The position numbers and the translations under genes are program-made. Source: Allofournierella_A excrementavium (GTDB lineage: Bacteria > Bacillota > Clostridia > Oscillospirales > Ruminococcaceae). Taken from it: 64,000 nt of DNA. The notes under the pieces are model-generated. The model searched no databases. It was not told the DNA's origin and saw nothing but the letters and a program-made list of their open reading frames with translations. Every line of letters begins with the position of its first letter. The stretch's first letter is position 1. Of this stretch, positions 23,965 to 32,379 are shown in pieces. Where the stretch lies: positions 1 to 64,000 of the forward strand of contig DWVE01000025.1 in assembly GCA_019120375.1 (NCBI GenBank). Direction: 5' to 3'.

Positions 23965-25083
23965 ATGAAGAAATTTCCCCTGTGCGCTGCCGCAGGCGGC
24001 GTGTGCGCTCTGGCGATGCTGACGCTTTTGTTTGCCCGCCCCTTCGCCTGCATCGAAGGCATCCGGGCGGGTCTTGCCAGCTGCGCAGAGCAGGTCGTCC
24101 CGGCGCTGTTCCCCTTTTTCGTGGTCTCCTCCATCATTGCGGCCAGCCCGCTGGCAAAGGTGCTGGGCGCGGCGGTGTGGCCCTACACCCGGTTTGGCCT
24201 CGGCATCCGGGACAGCCGCGCCGCCACCGCGCTGCTGCTGGCATGGCTGGGCGGTTTTGCCGTGGCGGCGAGGGTCATCGGGCAGATATATGCCGGGGGC
24301 GCCCTTACCCGGCGGCAGGCGCAGCTGCTTCTCGTCTGCGGCGTGGGTTCCGGGCCTGCCTTCGTGGTGAACACGGTGGGCTGCCTTTTGCTGGGCAGCC
24401 CGCGGCTGGGCTGGTGCATCTTTGCCGCGCTGCTGCTGGCGAACCTGGCGGCGGGGCTTCTGGCCCGGGCCGCTCTCGCCTCGGAGCCGGAGACTCTTGC
24501 GAAATCTGCCCCCTGCCCGGAAGACGCGGCGCAAGGCATCAGTCTTGTGTCCGCTGTGCAGGGGGCGGTACAAAGCATGCTGGCGGTGTGCGGTTTCGTG
24601 ACCTTTTTCAGCTTTTTGAACCATGCGCTGGGCTCCTTCCTGCCCGCGTCGGGCCCGGTGCGGGCGGCCCTTGCGGCGCTGCTGGAGGTGACCGGCGGCT
24701 GCATTCAGGCAAGCCATTTGGAAGGTGCGGCGGCAGTTTACGGATGCTGCGCCGCCCTGAGTATCCAGAGCCTCTCTGTCTTTTTGCAGGTGCGAGCTCT
24801 GCTGGATCAGGATATTTCCCTTTTGCCGCTGGCGGCGGCACGGCCTGTGCATCTGGTTCTCTCTCTGGGGGCGCTGCGCCTTCTGCTGGGCCTTGTGCCC
24901 GGGGCTGCCGCCGCGGCCGCCGCCGGAGAGCGCCTCATCGTGCAGAGCCGCACCGCGCCGGACGCCGCCCTTGTTCTGTTCGCGCTGTGCTGTGCGACGC
25001 TCTACGGCCTCGGCTTTACATCCGGCGGTCAAAAGAGTATAATGAACGAAAATCACAAAAGGAGGCGCCGCCGTGTTTCGTAA
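23965..25083 (+). CDS. ylbJ: Sporulation integral membrane protein YlbJ-like
   Basis: A 372-residue polytopic protein with nucleoside-recognition-gate-type repeats, about eight transmembrane helices, and the YlbJ/SpoVB-region motifs ALFPFFVVSSIIA, AWLGGFAVAARVIGQ and GVGSGPAFVVNTVG. Bacillus YlbJ is sigma-E controlled and needed for heat-resistant spores. GGGAGG precedes ATG 23965. The last codons carry the ribosome site of the next gene, which starts 11 bases before the ylbJ stop. Confidence 0.85.
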   Translation: MKKFPLCAAAGGVCALAMLTLLFARPFACIEGIRAGLASCAEQVVPALFPFFVVSSIIAASPLAKVLGAAVWPYTRFGLGIRDSRAATALLLAWLGGFAVAARVIGQIYAGGALTRRQAQLLLVCGVGSGPAFVVNTVGCLLLGSPRLGWCIFAALLLANLAAGLLARAALASEPETLAKSAPCPEDAAQGISLVSAVQGAVQSMLAVCGFVTFFSFLNHALGSFLPASGPVRAALAALLEVTGGCIQASHLEGAAAVYGCCAALSIQSLSVFLQVRALLDQDISLLPLAAARPVHLVLSLGALRLLLGLVPGAAAAAAAGERLIVQSRTAPDAALVLFALCCATLYGLGFTSGGQKSIMNENHKRRRRRVS

Positions 25084-25297
25084 GCATCCCGTGCCCGGCC
25101 AGAATGTGGAACCGGCCTGCGAATACTGTGAGCACGGCCGCCGTGCCGCCGACCCGCGCATGATCCTGTGCCAGAAGCGCGGGGTCGTTTCCCCCTATTT
25201 CCATTGCAAAAAATTTCTCTACGACCCCATCCAGCGGGTGCCCCGCCGTCAGCCCCGGCTGCCCAGTTTCTCCCCGGAGGATTTTCGCCTGGATTGA
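25073..25297 (+). CDS. Conserved-looking small four-Cys protein
   Basis: 74 residues. Four cysteines at 16, 19, 33 and 45 (CEYC, then single Cys) suggest a zinc-ribbon-like site; the remainder is basic and Pro-rich. AAAAGGAGG is placed eight bases before the GTG start, and the gene overlaps the ylbJ stop by 11 bases, so it is a real translationally coupled unit. I do not recognise a named family, though similar short proteins occur in related Clostridia. Function unknown. Confidence 0.72.
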   Translation: MFRKHPVPGQNVEPACEYCEHGRRAADPRMILCQKRGVVSPYFHCKKFLYDPIQRVPRRQPRLPSFSPEDFRLD

Positions 25298-25307
25298 CCG
25301 TTTTCTC

Positions 25308-25336
25308 TTGACGCACGGTGCTTTTTCCGTTACAAT
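25308..25336 (+). promoter_or_regulatory. Promoter of tRNA-Thr
   Basis: TTGACG (25308-25313), 17 bases, then TACAAT (25331-25336). The tRNA begins 12 bases after the -10. Confidence 0.75.
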
Positions 25337-25348
25337 AATATCCGTTCC

Positions 25349-25424
25349 GCTGGAATAGCTCAGTCGGTAGAGCAGCTGATTCGTAATCAGCAGGTCGCGT
25401 GTTCAAGTCACGTTTCCAGCTCCA
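25349..25424 (+). tRNA. tRNA-Thr (anticodon CGT)
   Basis: A 76-base cloverleaf. The acceptor stem GCTGGAA pairs with TTCCAGC, the D arm is GCTC/GAGC, the anticodon stem GCTGA/TCAGC has loop TTCGTAA (anticodon CGT, codon ACG), and the T loop is TTCAAGT. TCCA at the 3' end means that CCA is encoded. It is a single gene with its own promoter and terminator. Confidence 0.96.
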
Positions 25425-25450
25425 GTTCAACATGGACTTCGGTCCGAATA

Positions 25451-25487
25451 AAAAAGGCCCCGGTCACTGACCGGGGCCTTTTTGTTA
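25451..25487. terminator. Bidirectional terminator between tRNA-Thr and the TetR gene
   Basis: The arms AAAAAGGCCCCGGT (25451-25464) and ACCGGGGCCTTTTT (25470-25483) give T-runs on both strands. Confidence 0.9.
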
Positions 25488-26126
25488 TGTTTGCGGCGGC
25501 CGCTCTTCGGCTCCACCGTTCTGGCGGAGAACGCCGAAAAGGACCATGTTCAGCAGTTCTCCCGACGCGTTCAGCATGGCGTGCAGATCCTGCGTCTCGT
25601 GGAAACTGTTCAGGATGTCCTGGAAGAAGGGTTCGATGCCGGCAAGGTAGCGGCTCACCTTTTCCGGCTCCAGATCCTGCCGGAGGGGCATGCGGGCCAC
25701 CATCCGCTCGATGAACTCACGGTTCAGCCGGCGGATGGGCGCGCGCAGTTCCTGAATCTGCCCGGCCAGATGACGCGGCGGGCGGAGCATGGCGCTCTCG
25801 AACACCGCTTTTTCATTGGGCCGGTCCTGAAAAAAGCCCTCGCGCAGCAGGAAAAAGCCCTTGATGGCCTGCGGGATGTCAGTTTCATCCAGCGCGTCCA
25901 TGCCCTGGGCGACATAGTCCGTCAATTCCCGGAAAGTGCGTTCCGCGCAGAGCAGGAACAGCTCGTCCTTGCCAGTGTAATAATGGTACATCATGCCCTT
26001 GGAGATGCCGTGGTCGGCGCAGATGTGCTCCATGTTTGCACCGTCGTAGCCGCGGGACCCGAACTCCGCCATGGCGGCCCGGTATATCTCCTCTTTGCTG
26101 CGCTCCTGCCGTTCCTTCTGGGTCAT
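25485..26126 (-). CDS. TetR family regulator of the antiporter
   Basis: A 213-residue TetR/AcrR repressor. The N-terminal helix-turn-helix is IYRAAMAEFGSRGYDGANMEHIC followed by GISKGMMYHYYTGKDELF. The C-terminal domain is a helical ligand-binding fold without recognisable ligand clues. ATG 26126 follows GGAGG and overlaps the antiporter stop by four bases (ATGA), so regulator and antiporter share an mRNA. Two matching dyads in the antiporter promoter are its probable operators, giving autoregulation. Confidence 0.88.
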   Translation of the reverse strand: MTQKERQERSKEEIYRAAMAEFGSRGYDGANMEHICADHGISKGMMYHYYTGKDELFLLCAERTFRELTDYVAQGMDALDETDIPQAIKGFFLLREGFFQDRPNEKAVFESAMLRPPRHLAGQIQELRAPIRRLNREFIERMVARMPLRQDLEPEKVSRYLAGIEPFFQDILNSFHETQDLHAMLNASGELLNMVLFGVLRQNGGAEERPPQT

Positions 26127-27364
26127 GCCCGCACTCCTCCTTCCGTCTTGTGAAGTTCCCCGGCCCACTCAAAGCCTTTCTTGGCAACGAACACCGCGAT
26201 GATCTCGTTGATGACCGCCGCCGCGGCGATGGTGCCCTGGATCAGCGAGGCGCACTCGGGGGCCGGCCCTTCCAGCACCGACACCACGATGCCGGTGAAC
26301 ACCAGCGACACCCCGGAGTGCGGCAGCAGGGTGAACCCCAGATACTTTTTCACCGTAGGCGGGGCGTGGGTGACCGACGCGCCAAGAAACGCGCCGCTGT
26401 ATTTGCCCACCGCCCGGGCGATGATGTACACCGCGGTGTAAATGCCCGCGCCGAAAACCAGATGGTAGTCCAGCGGTGCGGCCAGATTCAGGATGACCAC
26501 GATCATGGCAAATCCAATGGCCGGATTCATCACTTTCATCATGGCGCCCAGCTGTGTTTCGGTGATCATGTTGGCAAAGGCCGCCGAGTAGGCCATGCCG
26601 ATGAGCATGAAGTTCAAAAGCGGCGCCGACAGCGCACTGTTGATGGCAAATCCAATGCCGGCGGAGAGCAAAAGCATGCCCAGCATGACCGCCATCGCGC
26701 CCTCGCCTGTTTTGGTGCGGCGCAGAATTTTGCCCGCAGCGAAGCCAGTGACCGCGCCAATGACCACCGGCAGAAACACCAGCAGCATGAGCACCAGCAC
26801 CGGGATGTTCGCGGTGGAAAGGTGCGCCGCCACAAAAGCCACCACCAGGAAAAAGACCAGTGCGCCCACCAGATCGTCCAGCGCGGCCATGGGGATGAGG
26901 GTGCGGGTCACCGGGCCGTCGGCCTTCAGCGAACTCACCACCGAGAGCGACGGCGCGGGCGCGGTGGCCAAGGCGATGCCGCCGAACAGGAACGCCATGT
27001 AAAGGGGCGTGCCCGTGAACCAGAAGATGACACCGAACACAAGGCTCACCACCAGAAAAGTCCCCAGCGATTCGGTGAGGGTGGTGACCAAAATCTGGGG
27101 CCCGGCCTTTTTCATCCGTTTCCAGATGAGCTCCGTGCCGATCATCAGGCCGAACACACATTCAAAAAAGCTTTCCAGCACGCCGAACCACCGGGAGTCC
27201 AGCACCGACCTGCTCAGCAGGCCGAGGGCGTGGGGGCCGATGATCATGCCCGCGATCAGCCAACCCAGAATGGCGGGCAGCTTCAGCCGGGCGACCAGTT
27301 TGCCCGCCGCGAACGCGACAAGGATAGCGGCCAGCAGCCGCAGCACATCCATAAGGACCTCCAT
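26123..27364 (-). CDS. CPA2-family cation:proton antiporter
   Basis: A 413-residue Na+/H+ or K+/H+ exchanger with about 12-13 transmembrane helices. Characteristic segments are ILGWLIAGMIIGPHALGLL near the N-terminus, GGIALATAPAPSLSV (helix-crossover region) and MAALDDLVGALVF, which carries the conserved DD ion-binding pair. The C-terminal KTN/TrkA domains of KefB are absent, so this is a short CPA2 member. ATG 27364 is preceded by AAAGGAG. The repressor gene downstream overlaps by four bases. The exported cation is not determinable. Confidence 0.9.
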   Translation of the reverse strand: MEVLMDVLRLLAAILVAFAAGKLVARLKLPAILGWLIAGMIIGPHALGLLSRSVLDSRWFGVLESFFECVFGLMIGTELIWKRMKKAGPQILVTTLTESLGTFLVVSLVFGVIFWFTGTPLYMAFLFGGIALATAPAPSLSVVSSLKADGPVTRTLIPMAALDDLVGALVFFLVVAFVAAHLSTANIPVLVLMLLVFLPVVIGAVTGFAAGKILRRTKTGEGAMAVMLGMLLLSAGIGFAINSALSAPLLNFMLIGMAYSAAFANMITETQLGAMMKVMNPAIGFAMIVVILNLAAPLDYHLVFGAGIYTAVYIIARAVGKYSGAFLGASVTHAPPTVKKYLGFTLLPHSGVSLVFTGIVVSVLEGPAPECASLIQGTIAAAAVINEIIAVFVAKKGFEWAGELHKTEGGVRA

Positions 27365-27390
27365 AAAAAGGCATCTCCTTTGCAATAACA

Positions 27391-27442
27391 GACGGATTCG
27401 TCCGCAATTTGAAAGTATAGACCTTTTAGACGAATTCGTCTA
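27391..27442 (-). promoter_or_regulatory. Antiporter promoter with two TetR-type operators
   Basis: On the minus strand TAGACG (complement of 27437-27442) and TATACT (complement of 27414-27419) are 17 bases apart. TAGACGAATTCGTCTA (27427-27442) is a perfect 16-base palindrome covering the -35 and spacer. GACGGATTCGTC (27391-27402) is a near-identical dyad close to the transcript start. The shared core GACGRATTCGTC marks two copies of one operator. Confidence 0.7.
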
Positions 27443-27533
27443 TATCTTGCCTGTGAATTTTTTGTGAATGGACCTTCCGCTCTTTTCAAAGGCGGCGGAA
27501 GGCACAAAAAGCATGGAAAAGCCAAACAATGGA

Positions 27534-27562
27534 TGGACTTTTGTTGAATAATCTGATAAAAT
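27534..27562 (+). promoter_or_regulatory. Promoter of the AraC gene at 27615
   Basis: TGGACT (27534-27539), 17 bases, then TAAAAT (27557-27562). The region is AT-rich. TTTGTTTGTCAAACAAGG follows, containing the dyad TTTGT..ACAAA (around 27567-27581), a possible regulator site. Confidence 0.45.
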
Positions 27563-27614
27563 AATTTTGTTTGTCAAACAAGGTCACGTTTTGGCGTGGC
27601 GAGGAGGCTTTATC

Positions 27615-28457
27615 TTGGCGGAAATCTACAAACAATCCTTCAAGCAGGACTATTCCGACCATGTGGAGATGGCGATCTTCAACTGCGGTCTGGAGCATTG
27701 CGCCCCTCTGCACAGCTGGGGGCCGGCGGTGCGGGACCACTACCTCATCCACCTGGTGGTGGACGGACACGGCTGCTATCGCGCCGGCGGGCAGGAACAT
27801 CATCTGGGCCCCGGCGACCTTTTTCTGCTGCGTCCGGGCCAGTTGGCGGGCTACAGCGCCAGTGAGGACGACCCCTGGGAATATTACTGGGTGGGATTCA
27901 ACGGCGCTTATGCCTCCAAGCTGGTGCAGCACACCCCCTTCACCGAACAGAAGCTGGTGTTCCACTCCACCCGGCCCGAGCCTCTGCAGCAGGCGCTGCT
28001 GAGCATCTTCAACGCCCGCGGCCCCAAGCCGGAGAACGAGGCGGCCATGGTGGGCAACCTGTATCTCTTTTTGTCGGAGCTGATGCATCAGGCCGCCGAA
28101 AAGGAGATCCACGCCCCCAGGGCCGGCAGTCAGTATGTGCTGAACGCCATCAAGTACATCCAGTTCAACTATTCCCATGAGATCACCATCGACGACATCG
28201 CCCGGACGGTGGGCGTCAGCCGCAGCCATCTCTATCGCCTGTTCATGAGCAACGTGGGCCAGAGCCCCATCGACTATCTCACCTCCTACCGCATCGGCGA
28301 GGCCTGCAATCTGCTGAAAAACTCCCAGCTCTCCATCGCGGAGATCGCCACAAGCGTGGGTTTTTCCGACAAGTTCTATTTTTCAAGAGTGTTCAAAAAG
28401 TCCATGGGCATGCCGCCCAGCCGCTATCTCAGCGCGATGCCGGACCACAGCGCATGA
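27615..28457 (+). CDS. AraC family regulator with cupin sensor
   Basis: A 280-residue AraC/XylS protein. The N-terminal cupin (about 20-100) has DHYLIHLVVDGHGCYRAGG and LGPGDLFLLRPGQLAGY, typical sugar-sensor strands. The C-terminal two-HTH domain contains TIDDIARTVGVSRSHLYRLF and SIAEIATSVGFSDKFYFSRVF, then the closing MGMPPSRYL. The start is TTG 27615, placed by GAGGAGG at normal spacing. It probably shares an mRNA with the binding-protein-like gene that follows 15 bases later. Confidence 0.88.
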   Translation: MAEIYKQSFKQDYSDHVEMAIFNCGLEHCAPLHSWGPAVRDHYLIHLVVDGHGCYRAGGQEHHLGPGDLFLLRPGQLAGYSASEDDPWEYYWVGFNGAYASKLVQHTPFTEQKLVFHSTRPEPLQQALLSIFNARGPKPENEAAMVGNLYLFLSELMHQAAEKEIHAPRAGSQYVLNAIKYIQFNYSHEITIDDIARTVGVSRSHLYRLFMSNVGQSPIDYLTSYRIGEACNLLKNSQLSIAEIATSVGFSDKFYFSRVFKKSMGMPPSRYLSAMPDHSA

Positions 28458-28472
28458 CCGGGAGTGACCGCA

Positions 28473-29450
28473 ATGAAACATATTCTTTTCAACATCTTTA
28501 AAGGACTGCTGCTGGCGGGCGCCGCTGCCGTCTGCATCGTTTTCTATCTTTACACCATCGACTTTTTCGCCCCGCCGCCCAGCGTGGGGCTGCTCACCTC
28601 CCCCAGCGGCAAGACCTATCTGGACGCGGACACACTGAAGACCGCGCTGGAAGCCGAGGAAGTGGAGCTTCTGACCGCTGAGCCCGGCGAGAGTTATGCC
28701 GATGCGGCAAACCGCCTGCTGGCCGCCGGCGCGGGGGTACTCATCGTTCCCCAGGACGCCGCCTCGGTGGACTCTTCCCTGCTGGAGGCTGCCGAAACGG
28801 CGGGCGCCACGGTGTTTTTCGTGGGCGAAAGCCCCAGCGACGCCACCCTGAACTCCAGCGCCGAGCTGTGGTATCTGGGCAGTCTTGCCTCCCACGGCGG
28901 CGAGGTGCTGGGCAAGGCCATCGCCATGGACTACCGCGACGGCACCGTCGCCGACGCGAACGGCGACCTGCTGCTGCAATACTACCTGTACCAGAGTGCC
29001 CCCGACGAGGAACAGACCGATCTGGCCAATTATGCGCTGGCCGAGTGCGAACACTATGGCGTGTACACCGCCCAGGTGAGCTATACCGATGGCGAGGGCG
29101 CGGCGCTCCCCTTTGACGCCGAGTCTCTTGCCGGTCAGGGCGCGCCGGAGGTCATTCTCTGCACCAGCGTCCAGGACGTGCAGACCGCCCTTGAGACCGC
29201 TTCGGCCCTGGGCTGGCTGGAAGGCGAGCAGCCGGTGCGCATCTATGCCGCCGCCGACACCCCGGAAGAGGCGGACAGTCTGGTGGCGGACGGCGTGCAG
29301 GCTGTGGCGCACTATGACCCGGTGGCCATGGGCAGCACGGCAGCCCGGATGGCGCTGAACGCGCTGGAGCACCAGTTCCCCGGCCTCGGCACCGAACTCT
29401 CGTCGGACGAGGCGGGCCGCTTCATCCTGCCCTACGGCCTGAGCGAATGA
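28473..29450 (+). CDS. Membrane-anchored periplasmic-binding-protein-like protein
   Basis: 325 residues. A hydrophobic N-terminal anchor (about 8-29, IFKGLLLAGAAAVCIVFYLY) without a lipobox Cys precedes a two-lobed type 1 sugar-binding (PBP1) fold. Motifs include GVLIVPQDAASVDSSLLEAA, the hinge-like ATVFFVGESPSD, and a C-terminal PVAMGSTAARMALNAL. No permease or ATPase gene is nearby, so transport is not supported. It follows an AraC regulator by 15 bases, so a surface sensor or scavenger feeding that regulator is conceivable. GGGAG precedes ATG 28473. Confidence 0.68.
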   Translation: MKHILFNIFKGLLLAGAAAVCIVFYLYTIDFFAPPPSVGLLTSPSGKTYLDADTLKTALEAEEVELLTAEPGESYADAANRLLAAGAGVLIVPQDAASVDSSLLEAAETAGATVFFVGESPSDATLNSSAELWYLGSLASHGGEVLGKAIAMDYRDGTVADANGDLLLQYYLYQSAPDEEQTDLANYALAECEHYGVYTAQVSYTDGEGAALPFDAESLAGQGAPEVILCTSVQDVQTALETASALGWLEGEQPVRIYAAADTPEEADSLVADGVQAVAHYDPVAMGSTAARMALNALEHQFPGLGTELSSDEAGRFILPYGLSE

Positions 29451-29468
29451 GAAAAAGGAGGGCTTTTT

Positions 29469-30839
29469 GTGCCCGGCTTGAAAAACACCTTGGCGCGGCT
29501 CACCATTGAGAGCCTTTCCAGCGACGGCAGCGGCGTGGGCCGGCTGGACGGCAAGGCGGTGTTCGTGCCCGCCACCGCCCCCGGCGACGATGCCACCGTG
29601 AAAATCGTGAAGGACATGGGCCGTTATGCTTTTGGCATCGTGGAGGAGCTGCACGTCCCCGGCCCCGGCCACATCCAGCCGGACTGCCCGGTGTACCGTC
29701 CCTGCGGCGGGTGCTGTTTTCGTCATCTGGACTATGAGACCGAAGCCCGCGCCAAAGAGGGCTTTGTGGTCGATGCGTTCCGCCGTCTCGGCGGCTTTGA
29801 CGCGCTGCCGGTGCTGCCGCTGCTCACCGGCCCCCTGACCGACCGCTACCGCAACAAGGTGCAGTTCCCCGTCGGGTATGACAAGGATGGAAACGTGACC
29901 TTCGGCTTCTATGCCGGGCGCAGCCACCGGCTTGTCCCCTGCCGGGACTGTCTCTTGCAGCCCAAGGCCCTCAACGACATCGCCGCCGCGGTCTGCGCAT
30001 TTCTGCAGGCGCACCGCATCCCTCTTTATAATGAAGAGGCCCACCGCGGCCTTGTGCGGCATATCTTCCTGCGCCAGGGCTGGCACAGCGGGCAGGTGCT
30101 GCTCTGTCTTGTCGTCAATGGCCGCAGCCTGCCCGATTCGGAGCAGTTCTGTGCTGAACTGACGGCTCAGTTCCCGCAGATCAAGACCATCGTTCTGAAT
30201 GTGAACCGCCAAAAGACCAACGTCATCACCGGCGAGGAGTGCATCCCCCTCTTCGGCGCCGGCTACATTGAGGACATGATGTGCGGCGTGCCCGTGCAGC
30301 TGGGGCCGCTGTCCTTCTATCAGGTCAACACCCCCGCCGCCGAGCGGCTTTACGCCGTGGCACGGGAGTTCGCCGGCCTGCAGCCCACCGATACCCTGCT
30401 GGACCTCTATTGCGGCATGGGCACCATCGGGCTTTCCATGGCGGACGACTGCGGCGCTCTTGTGGGCGTGGAAATAGTGCCCGAAGCGGTGGAGAGCGCC
30501 AAGGCCAACGCCGCCGCCATGGGTGTGCAAAACGCCCGGTTCCTCTGCGCCGACGCCGGGCAGGCCGCGGCGCAGCTTGCTGCCGAGGGTCTCAGCCCGC
30601 AGGTCATCTGCCTTGACCCGCCCCGCAAAGGCTGCGACGCGGCGACCCTGGACGCGGTGCTGGCCATGGCTCCCCGCCGTGTGGTGATGGTCAGCTGCAA
30701 CGCCGCCACTGCCGCCCGGGACTGCCGCTATCTCGCCGACCGGGGCTACCGCCCCGTGAAGGTGCAGCCCGTGGACCTGTTCCCCCGCACAAAGCACGTG
30801 GAGTGCGTTGTGCTTTTGTCCAAACTTCACACCGACTGA
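29469..30839 (+). CDS. rlmD: 23S rRNA (uracil-C5)-methyltransferase, RlmD/RlmCD (RumA) family
   Basis: A 456-residue SAM-dependent methyltransferase forming m5U in 23S rRNA. An N-terminal TRAM domain (about 5-60) is followed by the 4Fe-4S cysteines in CPVYRPCGGCCF and CRDCLL. The SAM-binding motif is LLDLYCGMGTIGLSMA. The catalytic Cys is in VMVSCNAATAARD, with the substrate motif DPPRKGCD. AAAAGGAGG precedes the GTG start. Gram-positive enzymes of this group may modify both U747 and U1939; which applies here is not visible. Confidence 0.93.
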   Translation: MPGLKNTLARLTIESLSSDGSGVGRLDGKAVFVPATAPGDDATVKIVKDMGRYAFGIVEELHVPGPGHIQPDCPVYRPCGGCCFRHLDYETEARAKEGFVVDAFRRLGGFDALPVLPLLTGPLTDRYRNKVQFPVGYDKDGNVTFGFYAGRSHRLVPCRDCLLQPKALNDIAAAVCAFLQAHRIPLYNEEAHRGLVRHIFLRQGWHSGQVLLCLVVNGRSLPDSEQFCAELTAQFPQIKTIVLNVNRQKTNVITGEECIPLFGAGYIEDMMCGVPVQLGPLSFYQVNTPAAERLYAVAREFAGLQPTDTLLDLYCGMGTIGLSMADDCGALVGVEIVPEAVESAKANAAAMGVQNARFLCADAGQAAAQLAAEGLSPQVICLDPPRKGCDAATLDAVLAMAPRRVVMVSCNAATAARDCRYLADRGYRPVKVQPVDLFPRTKHVECVVLLSKLHTD

Positions 30840-30875
30840 CATATCAAGAAAGAAATGAATGCGGGAGTGCATTTT

Positions 30876-31361
30876 ATGGAAGTTATTGAGGTCAGACAAG
30901 CAAATGATGAATTTGCTGAGATGGTCGCACAGTTTCGGGTAGAATTGCGTTCCTATAAAGGTGTGGTCTCAAAACCCAATCTGGAAGCCGGGCGTGAGGA
31001 GATGGAAGACTATCTCTCTGCCCGGTTTCCGGTGTTTGCCGCACTAGTGGATGGTGAATATGCCGGCTATCTGGTTTGCCGTATCGATGGCGGGGTTGTG
31101 TGGGTCGAATCTCTCTTCGTCAAAACGGATTTCCGCCGCCAGGGTGTCGCCACAGCTCTGCATCGCAAAGCAGAAGAAATTTCAGCTTCTTTGGGAGGCG
31201 ATACCGTTTATAACTACGTTCATCCCAACAATCACCATATGATTGAATTTCTGCGGAAACGTGGTTATACTGTTTTGAATTTGATTGAAATTCGCAAACC
31301 CCATAAGGACGAGACGTTAACGCGGCAAATCACGGTCGGCGAGCATGCCTTCGATTATTGA
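30876..31361 (+). CDS. GNAT family N-acetyltransferase
   Basis: A 161-residue acetyltransferase. The acetyl-CoA loop is SLFVKTDFRRQGVATALHRKAEE, followed by the NHHMIEFLRKRGYTVLNLIEIRK block usual near the C-terminus. The substrate is unknown. Base composition is clearly more AT-rich than the flanks, with many AAA, GAA and ATT codons, which suggests acquisition by transfer. ATG 30876 (GGGAG upstream) is preferred to an in-frame ATG at 30855. No own promoter was identified; it follows rlmD by 36 bases. Confidence 0.85.
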   Translation: MEVIEVRQANDEFAEMVAQFRVELRSYKGVVSKPNLEAGREEMEDYLSARFPVFAALVDGEYAGYLVCRIDGGVVWVESLFVKTDFRRQGVATALHRKAEEISASLGGDTVYNYVHPNNHHMIEFLRKRGYTVLNLIEIRKPHKDETLTRQITVGEHAFDY

Positions 31362-31383
31362 TGAGGAAAAGAGGCAGTTTGAG

Positions 31384-32328
31384 ATGAAAAAGTTTTTCCA
31401 GGTCGTCCTTGTCCTGTGCATGCTCTTCGCGCTGGCAGGCTGCGCCGCTGCACCTGTTTCTTCTCTCCCCGCCCCGTCCTCTTCTGAAACGATCTCCCCT
31501 TCCCCGTCGGCCGAAGCGTCGCGCCCCATGCCGGAGGACCCGGACGAGGCGCGGCTGCTGGGGCTGTTGCAGGAGGCTGCCGGCCGGGAGATGATGCGTC
31601 ATCTCTATCTGGACATGGACCAGGACGGCGAGGCGGAACTGCTGGGGGTTTGTCTCAACACGGATGCTCACCTCTATGAAGTTTGGTATTGCAGCAGCGA
31701 CGGCCAGACCTGCACCCTGGCGGAGCAGGATAAGGAGTCAATGGAGAGCTGCTTTCTCGACCCGCTGGTGCTGGACGGTGAGACCCATGTGGCGGTGAAC
31801 CGCGGGCTGGGCACTGACACGAGATTCTTTTCTGTTCTGGCGCTGCAGGAGGGAAAAATGCGCTGCCTCGTGTCCTGGCAGCCGGGCGCAGCGTCCATGA
31901 CTGAAGAAAGCGACCTGCTGCTGACCACCCTTGCCCATGACGCTTTTTATGACCCTGCTGTGGGAGGTCTGATCGGCCTGGGAGAAAAACAGTCCTATCT
32001 GTTTTATCAAAACGGAGCCTACGGAGAATACGGCGCCACTGAACTCACCCAGGAAGAATTCAACGCTCTTCAAGGTGCTTCGGAACTGATGTCCGCCATC
32101 GAGCACGAACTGCGCTTTGAGGATGTGGAGCGGATGGACTGCCGCTATTTCCTGCGCGCCAACGGTATTTTGCAGGTCCAGTGCGATCTGTACCGCGCGG
32201 ACGGCGGAGTGGAATACGGATATTTCACCGCCCGCTGCCAGGACGGCACGGTGGACCCGGCGCTGATCGGCTCCTTTACGAACGGGCAGCTGGAGAGTCC
32301 GCTCACCACGCTGGAGGTCGTGTATTGA
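31384..32328 (+). CDS. Uncharacterised lipoprotein
   Basis: 314 residues with a lipoprotein signal peptide (MKKFFQVVLVLCMLFALAGC, acylated Cys at 20) followed by a Ser/Pro-rich linker. The mature region contains HLYLDMDQDGEAELLGV, an EF-hand-like DMDQDGEAE loop that may bind calcium, and mixed beta segments. I recognise no family. AGAGG sits before ATG 31384. It is flanked upstream by an AT-rich GNAT gene and downstream by a strong terminator. Confidence 0.72.
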   Translation: MKKFFQVVLVLCMLFALAGCAAAPVSSLPAPSSSETISPSPSAEASRPMPEDPDEARLLGLLQEAAGREMMRHLYLDMDQDGEAELLGVCLNTDAHLYEVWYCSSDGQTCTLAEQDKESMESCFLDPLVLDGETHVAVNRGLGTDTRFFSVLALQEGKMRCLVSWQPGAASMTEESDLLLTTLAHDAFYDPAVGGLIGLGEKQSYLFYQNGAYGEYGATELTQEEFNALQGASELMSAIEHELRFEDVERMDCRYFLRANGILQVQCDLYRADGGVEYGYFTARCQDGTVDPALIGSFTNGQLESPLTTLEVVY

Positions 32329-32331
32329 ATC

Positions 32332-32375
32332 AAAAGGAGGCCGCGGTTTGTGAACCGCGGCCTCCTTTTTTCTTC
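32332..32375. terminator. Bidirectional terminator between the lipoprotein and phosphatase genes
   Basis: The arms AAAAGGAGGCCGCGGTT (32332-32348) and AACCGCGGCCTCCTTTT (32353-32369) pair perfectly, with T-rich exits. Confidence 0.92.
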
Positions 32376-32379
32376 TTTT

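Noticed and set aside
28383..30899. Long minus-strand open frame opposite the binding-protein and rlmD genes
   Set aside because: Both real genes on the plus strand have motifs and ribosome sites; this frame has none.
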